DNA from: Aerococcus viridans
Lineage (GTDB): Bacteria > Bacillota > Bacilli > Lactobacillales > Aerococcaceae
Direction of reading: 5' to 3'
Length of the DNA: 64,000 nt
Assembly: GCF_001543285.1 (NCBI RefSeq)
Contig: NZ_CP014164.1
Coordinates: 558,001-622,000 of the forward strand
Positions 38,653 through 48,929 of the stretch are shown piece after piece. Under the pieces are notes generated by a model that saw nothing but the letters and a program-made list of their open reading frames with translations, made no database searches and was not told the origin of the DNA. Position 1 is the stretch's first letter. Every line of letters starts with the position of its first letter. Made by a program: the position numbers and the translations under genes.

Positions 38653-38758
38653 TTTTGTAAAATTTCCTATTTTCTACTGTATGATGCTACTTTTTATAAT
38701 CTCAATGGTATAATAGATAAAGAAGAAAGCGATTTAAAAATCTATTTGGGAGGTGCTG

Positions 38759-40525
38759 ATGATACGGAGGTTTCAATCTCTAGATGAGTGGAAGGGTAGT
38801 TTACTACGGTTTCCGATGGTGGTCGTGTTTGGGTTTATTGCGGCTGCGCTGTCGATGTATGTGAATCGTATGCCTTACGACCAACCAACGATGATGGCTG
38901 AGGTGGGGATTTATGCGAGTACGTTCGGCATGTTGCTGGCAACTGTGGTCCAGGTGGCCTATGAGCGTTTTGTAAAAGCTGGCAGTCGGGTTCAGACGCT
39001 TGGTCTTCAAGGTGTGGCCGGCTTCGGGGCAGTCGTTTATTACTTCTTTGCCAGTCGGACGGAGGATTTTTACTCTAGTCACTTGTTTACCCGAACCAAT
39101 ATTGCCATGTTCTTGCTGACTTTATTGATTATTTGGCTACCATCCATTAAAAATGAAGGACTTGATTTTGCTCAGAGTTTCCGGATTTGGTTTAAGGCTT
39201 TCTTTGTGTCGGCGGTCTATACCGGTATCTTAATGATCGGTATTAGCTTGGTCTTGGGTGGTTGGTCCATCCTAATCTCTAATGTTGAGGGTGAATTGTA
39301 TTGGGATATCTTTTCAGTACTTATATACATTTTCTTTCCTTGGTATATCTTGTCTCAGCAGTCGGTATTCATCCGACCTTTTATTGAAGAAGAAGGCAAG
39401 ATGTCATCTGATGTCAGCAAATTCTTAGATATCCTTTTAACCAAAATATTTATCCCAATTGTAACGGTGTATACGGTGATTATTTTCATCTATTTCTTCT
39501 CGACATTGGGGAATTGGACGGATATTACGATTGAAATTGTGATGGTGTCCTACTTGGTGGTGGGCTGGATGGTCCTCTTCCTGGTAGCGGCGATTCAACG
39601 GCCTTTTGTGGTCCGGTTTACTCAGATTTATGCGGTGGCAGTTCTGATTGCCTCGGTATTTCAAATTTACCGGTCAGTCATCTATTCTAATGTATATGGG
39701 GTGACCATGAGTCGGTATATGTTGATGCTCTTCTGCTCGATTTCAGCTGTTGGGGCGGTTTTATACCTGATCAAAAATGAGTGGTTGCCACTGGTGTTGG
39801 CGGCTGGTTTATTTGTGGCTATGATGCCACCAGTTGATGCGATTTCTGTGTCAGTGGCTAGCCAAGGGAAAATAGTCAACGATATTATTGCTGACTATCC
39901 TGATTTGATAACGCACGGCCAATTGCAATTAACGCCTGAAAATGTGGAACAGTTGGATGAAACGACGGTCCAGAAAATGAAGCAATCGCTGAGATATTTA
40001 GATAAGTACAATGAATTAGGGCGGGTGTCGTCAATACCAGAAGATTTTGATGTCTACCAGGACTTGCGGGCCTTTGACGGAGTTGATACGGACGATGATT
40101 ATGACTATGACTATGGCTATTCAGATAGTTATTATTTCTCAGCCCACTTAAACTTTGACGAAGGGTCTTCAACTGCTTTTACAAGTAGTGGTGGCGGTGA
40201 ATTGGTCTTATTGAATGCCTATGATAGCCCGGTGACTTTTACGGCTTTAGGAAAGAACTTTAGTCACGAAATAGTGGACGTAACCAGTTTACAAGTAACC
40301 GATAAGGATAGCGGTGAAGTGTTAACTTTTGACCTATCTGGACTTGAGGATTTAACGGAAGCGGAGAATATTTCTTTAACGATTGACCAAGCGACATTTA
40401 GCCAAGAATCTGATTCTTATACGGCTACCTTGGTGGTTCAAGACTTCTCTATCTATTCGTCAAGTGGTATGGACAGCGACCGGACTGGGTCAGGATATTT
40501 TATTTTGATACTGTCTGAAAAATAA
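38759..40525 (+). CDS. DUF4153-domain membrane protein
   Basis: 588 residues from ATG 38759, five bases after GGGAGG; the GTG at 38753 is inside that site. About ten to twelve membrane segments occupy the first ~370 residues, in the DUF4153 pattern (RFPMVVVFGFIAAALSMYVN at the start). The last ~200 residues are hydrophilic and outside the membrane core, with an acidic/tyrosine-rich patch DTDDDYDYDYGYSDSYY. Function unknown in the family. A TATAAT at 38709 probably starts transcription; a hairpin at ~40545-40595 with TTTTT closes the unit. Confidence 0.78.
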   Translation: MIRRFQSLDEWKGSLLRFPMVVVFGFIAAALSMYVNRMPYDQPTMMAEVGIYASTFGMLLATVVQVAYERFVKAGSRVQTLGLQGVAGFGAVVYYFFASRTEDFYSSHLFTRTNIAMFLLTLLIIWLPSIKNEGLDFAQSFRIWFKAFFVSAVYTGILMIGISLVLGGWSILISNVEGELYWDIFSVLIYIFFPWYILSQQSVFIRPFIEEEGKMSSDVSKFLDILLTKIFIPIVTVYTVIIFIYFFSTLGNWTDITIEIVMVSYLVVGWMVLFLVAAIQRPFVVRFTQIYAVAVLIASVFQIYRSVIYSNVYGVTMSRYMLMLFCSISAVGAVLYLIKNEWLPLVLAAGLFVAMMPPVDAISVSVASQGKIVNDIIADYPDLITHGQLQLTPENVEQLDETTVQKMKQSLRYLDKYNELGRVSSIPEDFDVYQDLRAFDGVDTDDDYDYDYGYSDSYYFSAHLNFDEGSSTAFTSSGGGELVLLNAYDSPVTFTALGKNFSHEIVDVTSLQVTDKDSGEVLTFDLSGLEDLTEAENISLTIDQATFSQESDSYTATLVVQDFSIYSSSGMDSDRTGSGYFILILSEK

Positions 40526-40544
40526 ATGTTCATTTGAATGAGGG

Positions 40545-40592
40545 AAGTAGCTGGCAATTTTGTAATAGAAAATGCTAGTTACTTTTTGCTAT
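40545..40592 (+). terminator. Probable terminator after the DUF4153 gene
   Basis: AGTAGCTGGCAATTTT pairs imperfectly with AAAATGCTAGTTACT, followed by five T's. The rest up to 40799 shows no gene. Confidence 0.65.
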
Positions 40593-40799
40593 CTTACTAA
40601 ATTTATGTTAACAATCGCTTCATCCTATTGTGCTTTGTTTTACTGCGTGCGAGAATAGGTTGAAATGTTCGCCTGATCGCTTTTTAGGCCAGACATTTTT
40701 TGCAATATCCAACCAGAGTCCGAGTGATTGACTGGGATTTTTGGTAAAATAGTAATGAAAAATGGAAATAATGTAGACAAATAAGATAGGAAGAAAACA

Positions 40800-42893
40800 A
40801 TGCGAAATAATTTTGAATCGAATGATCGAGACATGTATTCGGATGATTCAAATCCCACTTTGTGGCAAAAGTTCCGTAGCTTGTGGCAACGATATCGGAT
40901 TACCCGATGGTTGATTTTGATCATCTTGGCTTTTGGATTTGTCTTGGAATCCTATTTACTGATAGGGGCCAAAACGACTGATGTGAGTGACCTGCCTGCT
41001 AAACTGCAAGTAACAACGGAGTTTTATGACCAAGACGGCGAGTATGCTGGTGAAATATCCAATGATGCCGGTACCTATGTTGAATTGGCAGATATATCGA
41101 CCAATATTCAAGATGCGGTCATTTCAACAGAGGATAAACGATTTTATGACCACCTGGGGTTTGATCCTATTGGGATTGCCCGTGCGGCTTTTGGTTATTT
41201 AACAAGTGGACAAATTGTCGGAGGTGGGTCAACCATTACCCAGCAATTAGTGAAGAATGCCTTTTTGGACAATGACCAGTCCTTGATGCGTAAGTTAAAA
41301 GAGTTATTCTTGGCATTTGAAATCGAGAAGAATTATACAAAAGATGAAATTTTAGAAATGTATTTAAATAATGCCTACTTCGGTAACGGTGCTTATGGAG
41401 TAGAGGATGCCAGCTTGAAATACTTTGGGGTGTCAGCATCCGAGGTGACTGTTGATAATGCAGCGGTCATTGCCGGTGCCTTGAAAGGACCAACCCTGTA
41501 TAACCCAGTGGATGATTATGATGCGACGGTGGAACGTCGTAATACCATTTTACAATTAATGGCCGATAATGAATTCATCACACAAGAGGAAGTCGATGCC
41601 GCGATCAATACAGAATTGGTGCAAATGAACAATGACACCTCTAGCGATACCTATGCTTATCCTTATTACTTCGATGCGGTAATCAATGAGGCAATCGATA
41701 AATACAGCTTATCTGAAGAAGATATTATGAACGGTAATTATAAGATTTATACCAACTTAAATCAAACTTACCAAACGGCATTAGAGGCTTCATATGAGAA
41801 TACATCGCTATTCCCAACGTCGCCATCTGGTGAATTGGCCCAATCAGCGTCCGTTGTGATGGACCCAGCAACTGGTGGGGTAATGGCCTCAGTCGGTGGT
41901 ACCGGCGACTATTCATTTAGAGGCTTTAACCGGGCGACACAAATTTCAAGAAGCCCAGCCTCAACCATCAAACCATTATTGGTTTATGCCCTAGCCTTGG
42001 AAAATGGCTACACTGCTCAATCTGTCATCCCTGATGAAGTACAGTCTTACGGGACCGATAACTATACGCCTGAAAACTGGAACTTTGAATCTGTGGGGGA
42101 AATCCTACTATGGGATGCCGTAGCTAAGTCGAAAAATACGTCAGCTGTTTGGTTGATGAATGAGCTCGGTGTGAATGCAGCCGTATCCAAATTAGATGAC
42201 TTTGGGATTCCATATAGTGATGCCGATAAGAACTTGAGTTTAGCTTTAGGTTCATTCAGGGATGGAGGGGTATCGCCACTGCAAATGGCCTCTGCCTATT
42301 CTGCTTTCGCTAACGGTGGGGTGCGTTCTGAAGGTCAATATATTACCCGAATTGAAGACCAACAAGGAAATATAGTTGTTGAAGAACAAGAACCGGTTCA
42401 AAACCAAGCAGTATCAGAAGAAGTAGCAGACGAGATGACTGCTATTCTAATGTCTGTTTACGATGAAGGTGGTACTGGTTCGACTATGGAACCTGAAGGA
42501 TACGAGATTGCTGGTAAGACAGGTTCAGCTGAATCTGCAAACTTCTCTTCAGGAAACAAAGATGAATGGGATATTGCCTATACACCAGATGTGGTCATTG
42601 CCACATGGTTTGGATTTGATGATACCGATGAAGATACTTACTTATGGTATCAGTCAGAAGGATCATCTAAATTGGCCTTCTCAGACATCCTAGATGGTGT
42701 CTTGAATGCTAGCCCAGGTACTGAATTTACCGTACAATCGGCTTACGATGAGTACAATCAAATTCAATCTGAAGAAGCTGCAGCAACTGAAGAGTCATCG
42801 TCTGAGGAATCAACGTCTGAAAGTGAATCAGAGGGCGGATCAGTCCTTGATTCTGTACAAGAATTCTTCCAAGGATTATTTGGCGGACAATAG
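40800..42893 (+). CDS. Class A penicillin-binding protein (transglycosylase/transpeptidase)
   Basis: 697 residues. A short cytoplasmic start is followed by one membrane anchor (about 37-56), a GT51 domain (about 80-250) with catalytic Glu in VISTEDKRFYDHLG and GGGSTITQQLVKN, and a transpeptidase domain (about 330-640). The latter has the nucleophile Ser in SPASTIKP, the SKN motif in AKSKNTSAVWL, and KTG in EIAGKTGSAES. It polymerises and cross-links peptidoglycan outside the membrane, closest in layout to PBP2A/PBP1A of Firmicutes. The C-terminus ends in a ~40-residue Ser/Glu-rich tail. AGGAAG precedes the ATG. Confidence 0.95.
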   Translation: MRNNFESNDRDMYSDDSNPTLWQKFRSLWQRYRITRWLILIILAFGFVLESYLLIGAKTTDVSDLPAKLQVTTEFYDQDGEYAGEISNDAGTYVELADISTNIQDAVISTEDKRFYDHLGFDPIGIARAAFGYLTSGQIVGGGSTITQQLVKNAFLDNDQSLMRKLKELFLAFEIEKNYTKDEILEMYLNNAYFGNGAYGVEDASLKYFGVSASEVTVDNAAVIAGALKGPTLYNPVDDYDATVERRNTILQLMADNEFITQEEVDAAINTELVQMNNDTSSDTYAYPYYFDAVINEAIDKYSLSEEDIMNGNYKIYTNLNQTYQTALEASYENTSLFPTSPSGELAQSASVVMDPATGGVMASVGGTGDYSFRGFNRATQISRSPASTIKPLLVYALALENGYTAQSVIPDEVQSYGTDNYTPENWNFESVGEILLWDAVAKSKNTSAVWLMNELGVNAAVSKLDDFGIPYSDADKNLSLALGSFRDGGVSPLQMASAYSAFANGGVRSEGQYITRIEDQQGNIVVEEQEPVQNQAVSEEVADEMTAILMSVYDEGGTGSTMEPEGYEIAGKTGSAESANFSSGNKDEWDIAYTPDVVIATWFGFDDTDEDTYLWYQSEGSSKLAFSDILDGVLNASPGTEFTVQSAYDEYNQIQSEEAAATEESSSEESTSESESEGGSVLDSVQEFFQGLFGGQ

Positions 42894-43070
42894 GTCACCC
42901 CTTTTGGCTTTCAATGATTCTGAAAGCATGTTATATTGGAAAATGTAGTTGAAAAGAAGCGGCGCGACATCAAGTCGCCTGACGCTCGATATGATAACTA
43001 TTGTTAAATAGCAACTAAGGACGTGACTCAACTGTCACGGTCCTAAGAACATTTTTGAGGAGTGAACATT

Positions 43071-43445
43071 TTGTCAAATATTTACGATACAATTAACCAA
43101 TTAGAACGCGACATCCGTGAAGAAGTAGCTTACAAAGATTTAGTAGCAGCTGTTGAAGCATTAAAAAATGACCAAGAAGCATTCGATATCTACACTGAAT
43201 TCCGTGCATTACAATCAAGCTTCCAATTCAAAGCCCAATTAGGGCAAGAAATTACTGAAGAAGATGAAAAAAATGCCAACGAATTACAAGAAAAATTAGC
43301 GAACAACGAAGTAATTTCTAGTTTGATGGATAAAGAACGTGCTTTAAACACTCTAGTTGAAGACATTAACAAAGGTGTTTCTGGTCCAATCAACGAAGTA
43401 TACCAATCACTAGCAGAACAAGCAGAAGGACAAACAGAAGCGTAG
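43071..43445 (+). CDS. yheA: YlbF/YheA-family (UPF0342) protein
   Basis: 124 residues from TTG 43071, eight bases after GAGGAG; the GTG at 43062 falls inside that site and would add three residues. The start MSNIYDTINQLERDIRE and the end MDKERALNTLVEDINKGVSGPINEVY are typical of YheA. It is all-helical and acidic, a cytosolic relative of the RNase Y-associated YlbF and YmcA proteins; YheA itself has no firm role. In Bacillus it neighbours yhaO-yhaN-yhaM, as here. An imperfect hairpin (GTGAC/GTCAC) precedes it and a terminator follows. Confidence 0.88.
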   Translation: MSNIYDTINQLERDIREEVAYKDLVAAVEALKNDQEAFDIYTEFRALQSSFQFKAQLGQEITEEDEKNANELQEKLANNEVISSLMDKERALNTLVEDINKGVSGPINEVYQSLAEQAEGQTEA

Positions 43446-43507
43446 TTCTAGCTGATTGGAAAAATTAAATTAAAAGGCGAAGCTAGTTTAACAGAGGCTT
43501 CAAGCTT

Positions 43508-43543
43508 AAAAGAGGGCGAGATGATCATCTCGCTCTTTTTTAT
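43508..43543 (+). terminator. Intrinsic terminator after yheA
   Basis: AGAGGGCGAGATGA pairs with TCATCTCGCTCT, followed by six T's. Confidence 0.9.
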
Positions 43544-43691
43544 GGTTATTTTGCCAAGTTTTAGATTCTTTAAAATCCTTTAAGACGGCGTCATCTTTCA
43601 CAAGTTTCAGGTCTGTATGTTAAAATAAGAATAAGGCAATTTAACAATTTCTAAGCAAAATGCCAATAAATTTATGAACGGAGTAATCAAT

Positions 43692-44969
43692 ATGGTGAGA
43701 TTTATACACACAGCAGATTTGCATTTGGACCAGACCTTCAAAAATTTACCAATCAAAGACGATTACTTGCAACATGCTTTATCAGAAGCAACTTTAAATT
43801 CATTCGACAACTTAATTCAAACAGCAATTAATGAACAAGTAGACTTTTTCTTAATTGCCGGTGATATCTACCACGGGGCGCGGGCTACTTTGCGTGCGCA
43901 ATTTGCCTTTTCCAATGGGATGCAACGGTTAGCTGACGCGGATATTCCAGTATACATGATTTACGGTAACCACGACTTCGATGCTGACGCTGATCACCGC
44001 TTGAAATTACCTAAGAATGTCTATATTTTCGGGGCCGAACCTGAAACGAAATACCTATCAACACCAGCTGGGGAAAGTGTCGCTATCACAGGTTTCTCTT
44101 ATGACCAGCAATGGATTTCAGAAGACCGTTCAGAAGCCTATCCGAATCGTGACACCTTAGTCGACTACCACATCGGGTTGCTACACGGAGACAATTCATC
44201 TACTGATGGGCAAAAGCGGTATGCACCTTTTAACCCAAGTCAATTAGCTAGTCATGGCTATGACTACTGGGCGCTCGGTCACATTCATAAAGGACAAGTG
44301 ATCTATGAAAATCCAGCTATGGTGTACCCCGGAAATATTCAAGGGGCTAGCTTCAAGGAAGACGGGGCTAAAGGCGCCTTAATCGTTAACTTAGCTAAGG
44401 GCGTCCCAGCTGAATTAGAATTTATTGAAACAGCTGAATGGCAATTTCAACATTCAACTCGTGATCTAGGTCCAGTCAACAGTCTAGATACCTTACGTAA
44501 CACCATTGAAACAGCCTTGCATGAACATATCATGTTCGCAAAAGATGAGGCAGTTAATGTGATTTCTCGCATGACCTTCCTGACAGACGGAAATGAAGAA
44601 GCGCTTTACTGGTGGAATACCTATGCGGAAGAATTATTGGAACAATTACAATGGTCTCTCCGCAATCAAAATGCCAGTCGTGAACAGAAAGTCTACTTGG
44701 TTTCACTTGATATTGAGGTGAAAGATCAGGCTGTATGGTCACCTTCACCAGTCTTCAATGAGAGTATGAAACAAGCCTTCGAAAGTATTGTCCAAGACAC
44801 TGACCAATACAAGAAAGTCATTGAAGACCTTGAAAAGAACGGACAATGGCAGCGACTAATTGGTTCTGCAATTGACCCAGACCAATTCAAGGCTGATATT
44901 TTGGCCAAGGCGAAAGAGAAAATCATTGTAGAGCAAGCAAGTTATAGCCAGGAACAAAGGAGATTTTAG
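43692..44969 (+). CDS. yhaO: YhaO-like DNA exonuclease subunit (SbcD/Mre11 type)
   Basis: 425 residues from ATG 43692 (ACGGAG nine bases upstream); the ATG at 43674 adds six residues without a site. The metallophosphoesterase core is clear: RFIHTADLHLD (metal ligands), FFLIAGDIYHG, YMIYGNHDFDAD, GLLHGD and WALGHIHKGQV. With YhaN it should form a nuclease-ATPase complex like SbcCD that processes DNA ends or hairpins. The next gene starts two bases after its stop, showing tight coupling. Confidence 0.92.
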   Translation: MVRFIHTADLHLDQTFKNLPIKDDYLQHALSEATLNSFDNLIQTAINEQVDFFLIAGDIYHGARATLRAQFAFSNGMQRLADADIPVYMIYGNHDFDADADHRLKLPKNVYIFGAEPETKYLSTPAGESVAITGFSYDQQWISEDRSEAYPNRDTLVDYHIGLLHGDNSSTDGQKRYAPFNPSQLASHGYDYWALGHIHKGQVIYENPAMVYPGNIQGASFKEDGAKGALIVNLAKGVPAELEFIETAEWQFQHSTRDLGPVNSLDTLRNTIETALHEHIMFAKDEAVNVISRMTFLTDGNEEALYWWNTYAEELLEQLQWSLRNQNASREQKVYLVSLDIEVKDQAVWSPSPVFNESMKQAFESIVQDTDQYKKVIEDLEKNGQWQRLIGSAIDPDQFKADILAKAKEKIIVEQASYSQEQRRF

Positions 44970-44971
44970 CC

Positions 44972-47719
44972 ATGCATATTCAACGCTTTGAGATTTTTGG
45001 GTATGGAAAATGGGTTGACCAATCCTTCCAGCTAACACCCAATTTAAATGTTTTTTCTGGCTTGAATGGGTCAGGAAAAACCACCCTTATGTCATTCCTA
45101 TTAAGTGTCATGTTTGGTTTCCCAAACACACGACGTAAAAATGCTAGAAATTATGATACCAATGATAATGTCAAATACGGTGGCCGTTTATACCTTTCAA
45201 ATACTAAATACGGTGATGTCATGATTGAAAGAACCAAAACAAACGGCAAACAACAACTGGCTTACACCATTAACGAAGGGGAGAAACAAGTCACAAACGA
45301 TGTCTCTTTCTTGTGGAATGACTTAAGTAAGACGGATTACCTTGCCTACTTTGGTTTTTCAGAAGATGATTTAATGGACTTTGTGTGGGATGATGAAGAA
45401 GACTTTGCTAAAAGCTTGATGTCAATTGGGATGTCAGGACGCCAAGTCTTAACGGATATTACGCCAAATATGGCTAAACAAGCTGAAGAAATCTATAAGC
45501 CAAATGGTAAGAACCCAGTCTTAAACCAAAAGATCCAAGAGATTGAAACAGCTGAAGGCAGACTAATAAAGGCGCAAGATAAGGAAGCTGCTTACTTTGA
45601 TTTACGCCAATCCTATGAGCAAGAATCTAGTCGTTTAAGCCGTCTGCAAACCAGCTTAAAGAACGCAACAAGTAGTGAAATTCAATTAGAATTAGCTAAC
45701 CAACAGTCTACGTCAATGAACGAATACCTCCAATTGCATGATGAATTGACTGCTTTTGAATTTATTGAATTCGAACCTGAATTGGCTAATAAATGGTTAC
45801 AACATGAAAATCAAAGCCAACACATTAACCAACAATTGGAAGAATTAACGGACGAAAATGATGTGCCAGAAGCAGAGGATCAAACTGCTGCTGGAAATTC
45901 TTCTGGTATGGACTGGATTTTGAACCATCCAAATGTCAGTGAACAAATGGTAGTTGAAGCCCGTGCATATAGAGACCGTATGCGTCAGAACGAAGAGTTC
46001 AGCCAAGAATTGATTGAACGCCGTTATGAGAAGCAACGGTTAATGTCCTTACTTGGTGCTGAAGAAATGGCCGAGTTACCGGATGAATTAACCGCAGATG
46101 AAAGATCTTATTGGCAACAACGGTACAAAGAATTAGAAAACAAACGCATTTTCTATAACCACAGCCAAAGTGACATGACAAACTTATCTGAAAAGGCTAG
46201 CTCTTTGGAAAATGAATACACTCAGTTATCTTATGAACGAGATGAACTTGAGGCTAATGGCCGACAAGACGACCGTTGGATCCGCTTATTTGGTGGTGTC
46301 CTTGCGGGAATGGGGATTGTCTTACTTATTGCTTACTTTGTGACGTCAATGACCTTCCTATTTGGTGCTGGTGTTACAGCGACGATCGCGGGTATTATTA
46401 TTTTGATTATTGGTATGATGGTACAAAATGCCAAGTTAAAACAATTTGAAGATAAACTTGAAGCCTATGATTTAGATTTAGAAGACATTCAATCTGAATT
46501 AAACGAAGTCCACCGCAACAAAGAAATTCAAGAAGAACAATTAGCCCATTTATCTGATGAATCAACCGATATTATGACTGAATTAGATGAATTATTAGCA
46601 GAAAAAGGTGGTTCTTCAAATATTTCTTCTCAAGTATGGTTAGAAGATACTTATGTAGATGAAATCTTTAATCTAGATCACAAAATCCAACAGTTAGAAA
46701 TGACTCTTGGTGTTTCTAACTTTGGTAAAGCCCACGAACAACAATGGGCTGAATATGCCAATTCACTAGAAGTTGGTGAAATCAGCGAAGATGCCTACTT
46801 CCAACAATTTGAAGATGACTATTTGGCTTTAAGACGTCAACAAGCGGATCAAGACTATGCTTCATATGAAGAACAAAGTCGCGCCAACCGTCGTCAACAA
46901 TTACAAGCAGAATTATCTGCTATTAAGGCTGACCAAGAGCGGATCCTTGATCAATATAATTACCGGTCTGGTGACGAATTATTAGCAGCCATTGACCAGC
47001 AAAAACAAATGAAACAAAAACAAAATCGTCATGATATCTTAGCCAACCACTTAGACTTAAACTTGGCCATCTACTTACAACAAGACCGTCCAGTCGACCA
47101 ACAATTAACTGACTTACGTCAAAAGATTGCGGACATGGAAACAGAAATTGCGGACCTAACTCGGTCAACTGCTGACAAACGTAGCCAAATCCAGGAGATT
47201 GCTAGCGAGGGTATGGCACCAGATTTATTGCAAGCTTATCAAGCACAAGTGGATGAAGCTTATCAAATGTCTGTTGAATGGGCAGCCAACAAATTGGCTA
47301 TTGCGACCTTCGAAAAGGCCACTGTTGGGGAATCATCAGATGTCAAAGAACGTGTTTTAACAAACGCCTCTCGGTTCTTGGTTGATTTATCGGATAGCCG
47401 TTTTACCAATTTAGCCTTTAGTGAAGAGGGGATGACGGTTCGTCTAGCGGATGATTCTGAAGTGTCTGTAAACCAATTGTCTCGCGGGGAGAAAGCCTTA
47501 TTATTCGTGGCTATGCGGTTCGCCTTTATGGATGCACAGCTTGGGAACATTGAATTACCGATCATTATTGATGAAGCCTTCTCACATTTAGACCGTAAAT
47601 ACCGGTCAAACATTTACCGCTTCTTACAAAAATTCGCGGCATCGCACCAAATTATTTTCTTCACGGTTGATGACACCTTGTTAGACCTTGTAGAAGCGCC
47701 AGCGCAACACGTACTCTAG
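44972..47719 (+). CDS. yhaN: YhaN-like SMC/SbcC-type ATPase
   Basis: 915 residues. N-terminal Walker A GLNGSGKTT near residues 32-40; the long middle is coiled coil (about 180-750) rich in Gln/Glu/Leu, interrupted near residues 440-485 by two strongly hydrophobic stretches, which suggest membrane association. The C-terminal half-site has LSRGEKALLFVAMRFAF (signature) and the Walker B LPIIIDEAFSHLD. It pairs with YhaO. AAGGAG precedes the ATG and the following yhaM is 25 bases away. Confidence 0.92.
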   Translation: MHIQRFEIFGYGKWVDQSFQLTPNLNVFSGLNGSGKTTLMSFLLSVMFGFPNTRRKNARNYDTNDNVKYGGRLYLSNTKYGDVMIERTKTNGKQQLAYTINEGEKQVTNDVSFLWNDLSKTDYLAYFGFSEDDLMDFVWDDEEDFAKSLMSIGMSGRQVLTDITPNMAKQAEEIYKPNGKNPVLNQKIQEIETAEGRLIKAQDKEAAYFDLRQSYEQESSRLSRLQTSLKNATSSEIQLELANQQSTSMNEYLQLHDELTAFEFIEFEPELANKWLQHENQSQHINQQLEELTDENDVPEAEDQTAAGNSSGMDWILNHPNVSEQMVVEARAYRDRMRQNEEFSQELIERRYEKQRLMSLLGAEEMAELPDELTADERSYWQQRYKELENKRIFYNHSQSDMTNLSEKASSLENEYTQLSYERDELEANGRQDDRWIRLFGGVLAGMGIVLLIAYFVTSMTFLFGAGVTATIAGIIILIIGMMVQNAKLKQFEDKLEAYDLDLEDIQSELNEVHRNKEIQEEQLAHLSDESTDIMTELDELLAEKGGSSNISSQVWLEDTYVDEIFNLDHKIQQLEMTLGVSNFGKAHEQQWAEYANSLEVGEISEDAYFQQFEDDYLALRRQQADQDYASYEEQSRANRRQQLQAELSAIKADQERILDQYNYRSGDELLAAIDQQKQMKQKQNRHDILANHLDLNLAIYLQQDRPVDQQLTDLRQKIADMETEIADLTRSTADKRSQIQEIASEGMAPDLLQAYQAQVDEAYQMSVEWAANKLAIATFEKATVGESSDVKERVLTNASRFLVDLSDSRFTNLAFSEEGMTVRLADDSEVSVNQLSRGEKALLFVAMRFAFMDAQLGNIELPIIIDEAFSHLDRKYRSNIYRFLQKFAASHQIIFFTVDDTLLDLVEAPAQHVL

Positions 47720-47743
47720 ACGTGTGCGATAGAAAGGATACAC

Positions 47744-48787
47744 ATGGACAACTTACAACTTTTTGATGTGGCTTTAGACCAAAATTTCGATATCTTTGTA
47801 TTGATTAAAGTTGCCGAAGTACGGGAAGACCGTAACGGTAAAAAGTACATCTCATTCACATTCCAAGACCGGTCTGGCTCAATCGAGGGCAAGTTTTGGG
47901 GAGCAACTGACGAAGATATTGAACAATATACTTCTGGCCAAGTAGTTGCCTTAGCGGGTAAGCGAGAACTTTATAACGGGAAACCACAAGTTCGCATTAA
48001 TGGTCTTCGCCTAGCCAATGACGGGGAACCCAATGATCCCTCTGACTATGTTGAACGTGGGCCAATGACTAGAACCGAAATGGTGAACGAAGTATTGGCT
48101 GCAGTGGAAGGTTTTGAAAATACCACCATTGACGCCATCGTTCGTTACCTATTACGTGAAGTGTCATGGGATTTCTTTACCTACCCAGCAGCGAAGAAGA
48201 ACCACCACGCCTATGTAGGTGGTTTAGGTTTTCATACCATTTCAATGCTTCGCTTAGCCCAAGCCGTTGTCAGCCAATACGATAACATCAACAAAGACTT
48301 ATTGTATGCTGGTGTGATTATTCATGATATCGGCAAAACAGTTGAATTCACTGATCCGATGTCTACTGAATATACTGTTGAGGGGAATCTTATTGGACAT
48401 ATCTCAATTGTCGAAGAGATGATAACTCTTGCCGTTGATAAATTAGGGTTCGACCAGTACAGCGAAGACGTTGTCTTGTTGAAACATATGGTATTAGCCC
48501 ACCACGGTAAACAAGAATGGGGTAGCCCAGTGTCACCGCATTTATTAGAAGCTGAAATCCTACATCATTTAGACAACTTAGATGCTTCTATTCAAATGAT
48601 GACAACTGCATTGGACCATACAGAACCTGGCGAATTTTCAGCCCGCATTTTCGGTATGGACAACCGGGCTTTCTATAAACCTAAAGGGCAAGTTGCTAGC
48701 GAAGAAAATCAAAATCAAGAGACAGAAAACGAGGAAATTACCCTAGATTTCCAAGGGTCAAATGATGACCTACCATTTTTTGAATAA
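47744..48787 (+). CDS. yhaM: 3'-5' exoribonuclease YhaM
   Basis: 347 residues. An N-terminal OB-fold (about 12-95; FTFQDRSGSIEGKFWGATDED) is followed by an HD domain (about 160-290) with metal ligands in GGLGFHTISMLRLA, GVIIHDIGKT and LAHHGKQEWG. It trims RNA 3' ends in the cytosol. The acidic tail (NQNQETENEEITLDFQ) is variable in the family. AAAGGA precedes the ATG. The order yheA-yhaO-yhaN-yhaM is conserved from Bacillus. A very strong terminator follows. Confidence 0.95.
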   Translation: MDNLQLFDVALDQNFDIFVLIKVAEVREDRNGKKYISFTFQDRSGSIEGKFWGATDEDIEQYTSGQVVALAGKRELYNGKPQVRINGLRLANDGEPNDPSDYVERGPMTRTEMVNEVLAAVEGFENTTIDAIVRYLLREVSWDFFTYPAAKKNHHAYVGGLGFHTISMLRLAQAVVSQYDNINKDLLYAGVIIHDIGKTVEFTDPMSTEYTVEGNLIGHISIVEEMITLAVDKLGFDQYSEDVVLLKHMVLAHHGKQEWGSPVSPHLLEAEILHHLDNLDASIQMMTTALDHTEPGEFSARIFGMDNRAFYKPKGQVASEENQNQETENEEITLDFQGSNDDLPFFE

Positions 48788-48803
48788 AGCATTATAATAA
48801 GAG

Positions 48804-48858
48804 AACCAAGTCTTTACCTGCAAGCAATCAGGTAAAGACTTGGTTTCTTTTTTTTTTG
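48804..48858 (+). terminator. Strong intrinsic terminator after yhaM
   Basis: A 17-bp perfect stem (48804-48820 with 48829-48845), then a run of ten T's interrupted by one C. Confidence 0.95.
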
Positions 48859-48929
48859 CATAAATTTCCTGTAAATTTCGAATTTACGCAAACAATATCC
48901 CAATTCTACAGAAATTAACATGGACGTGA

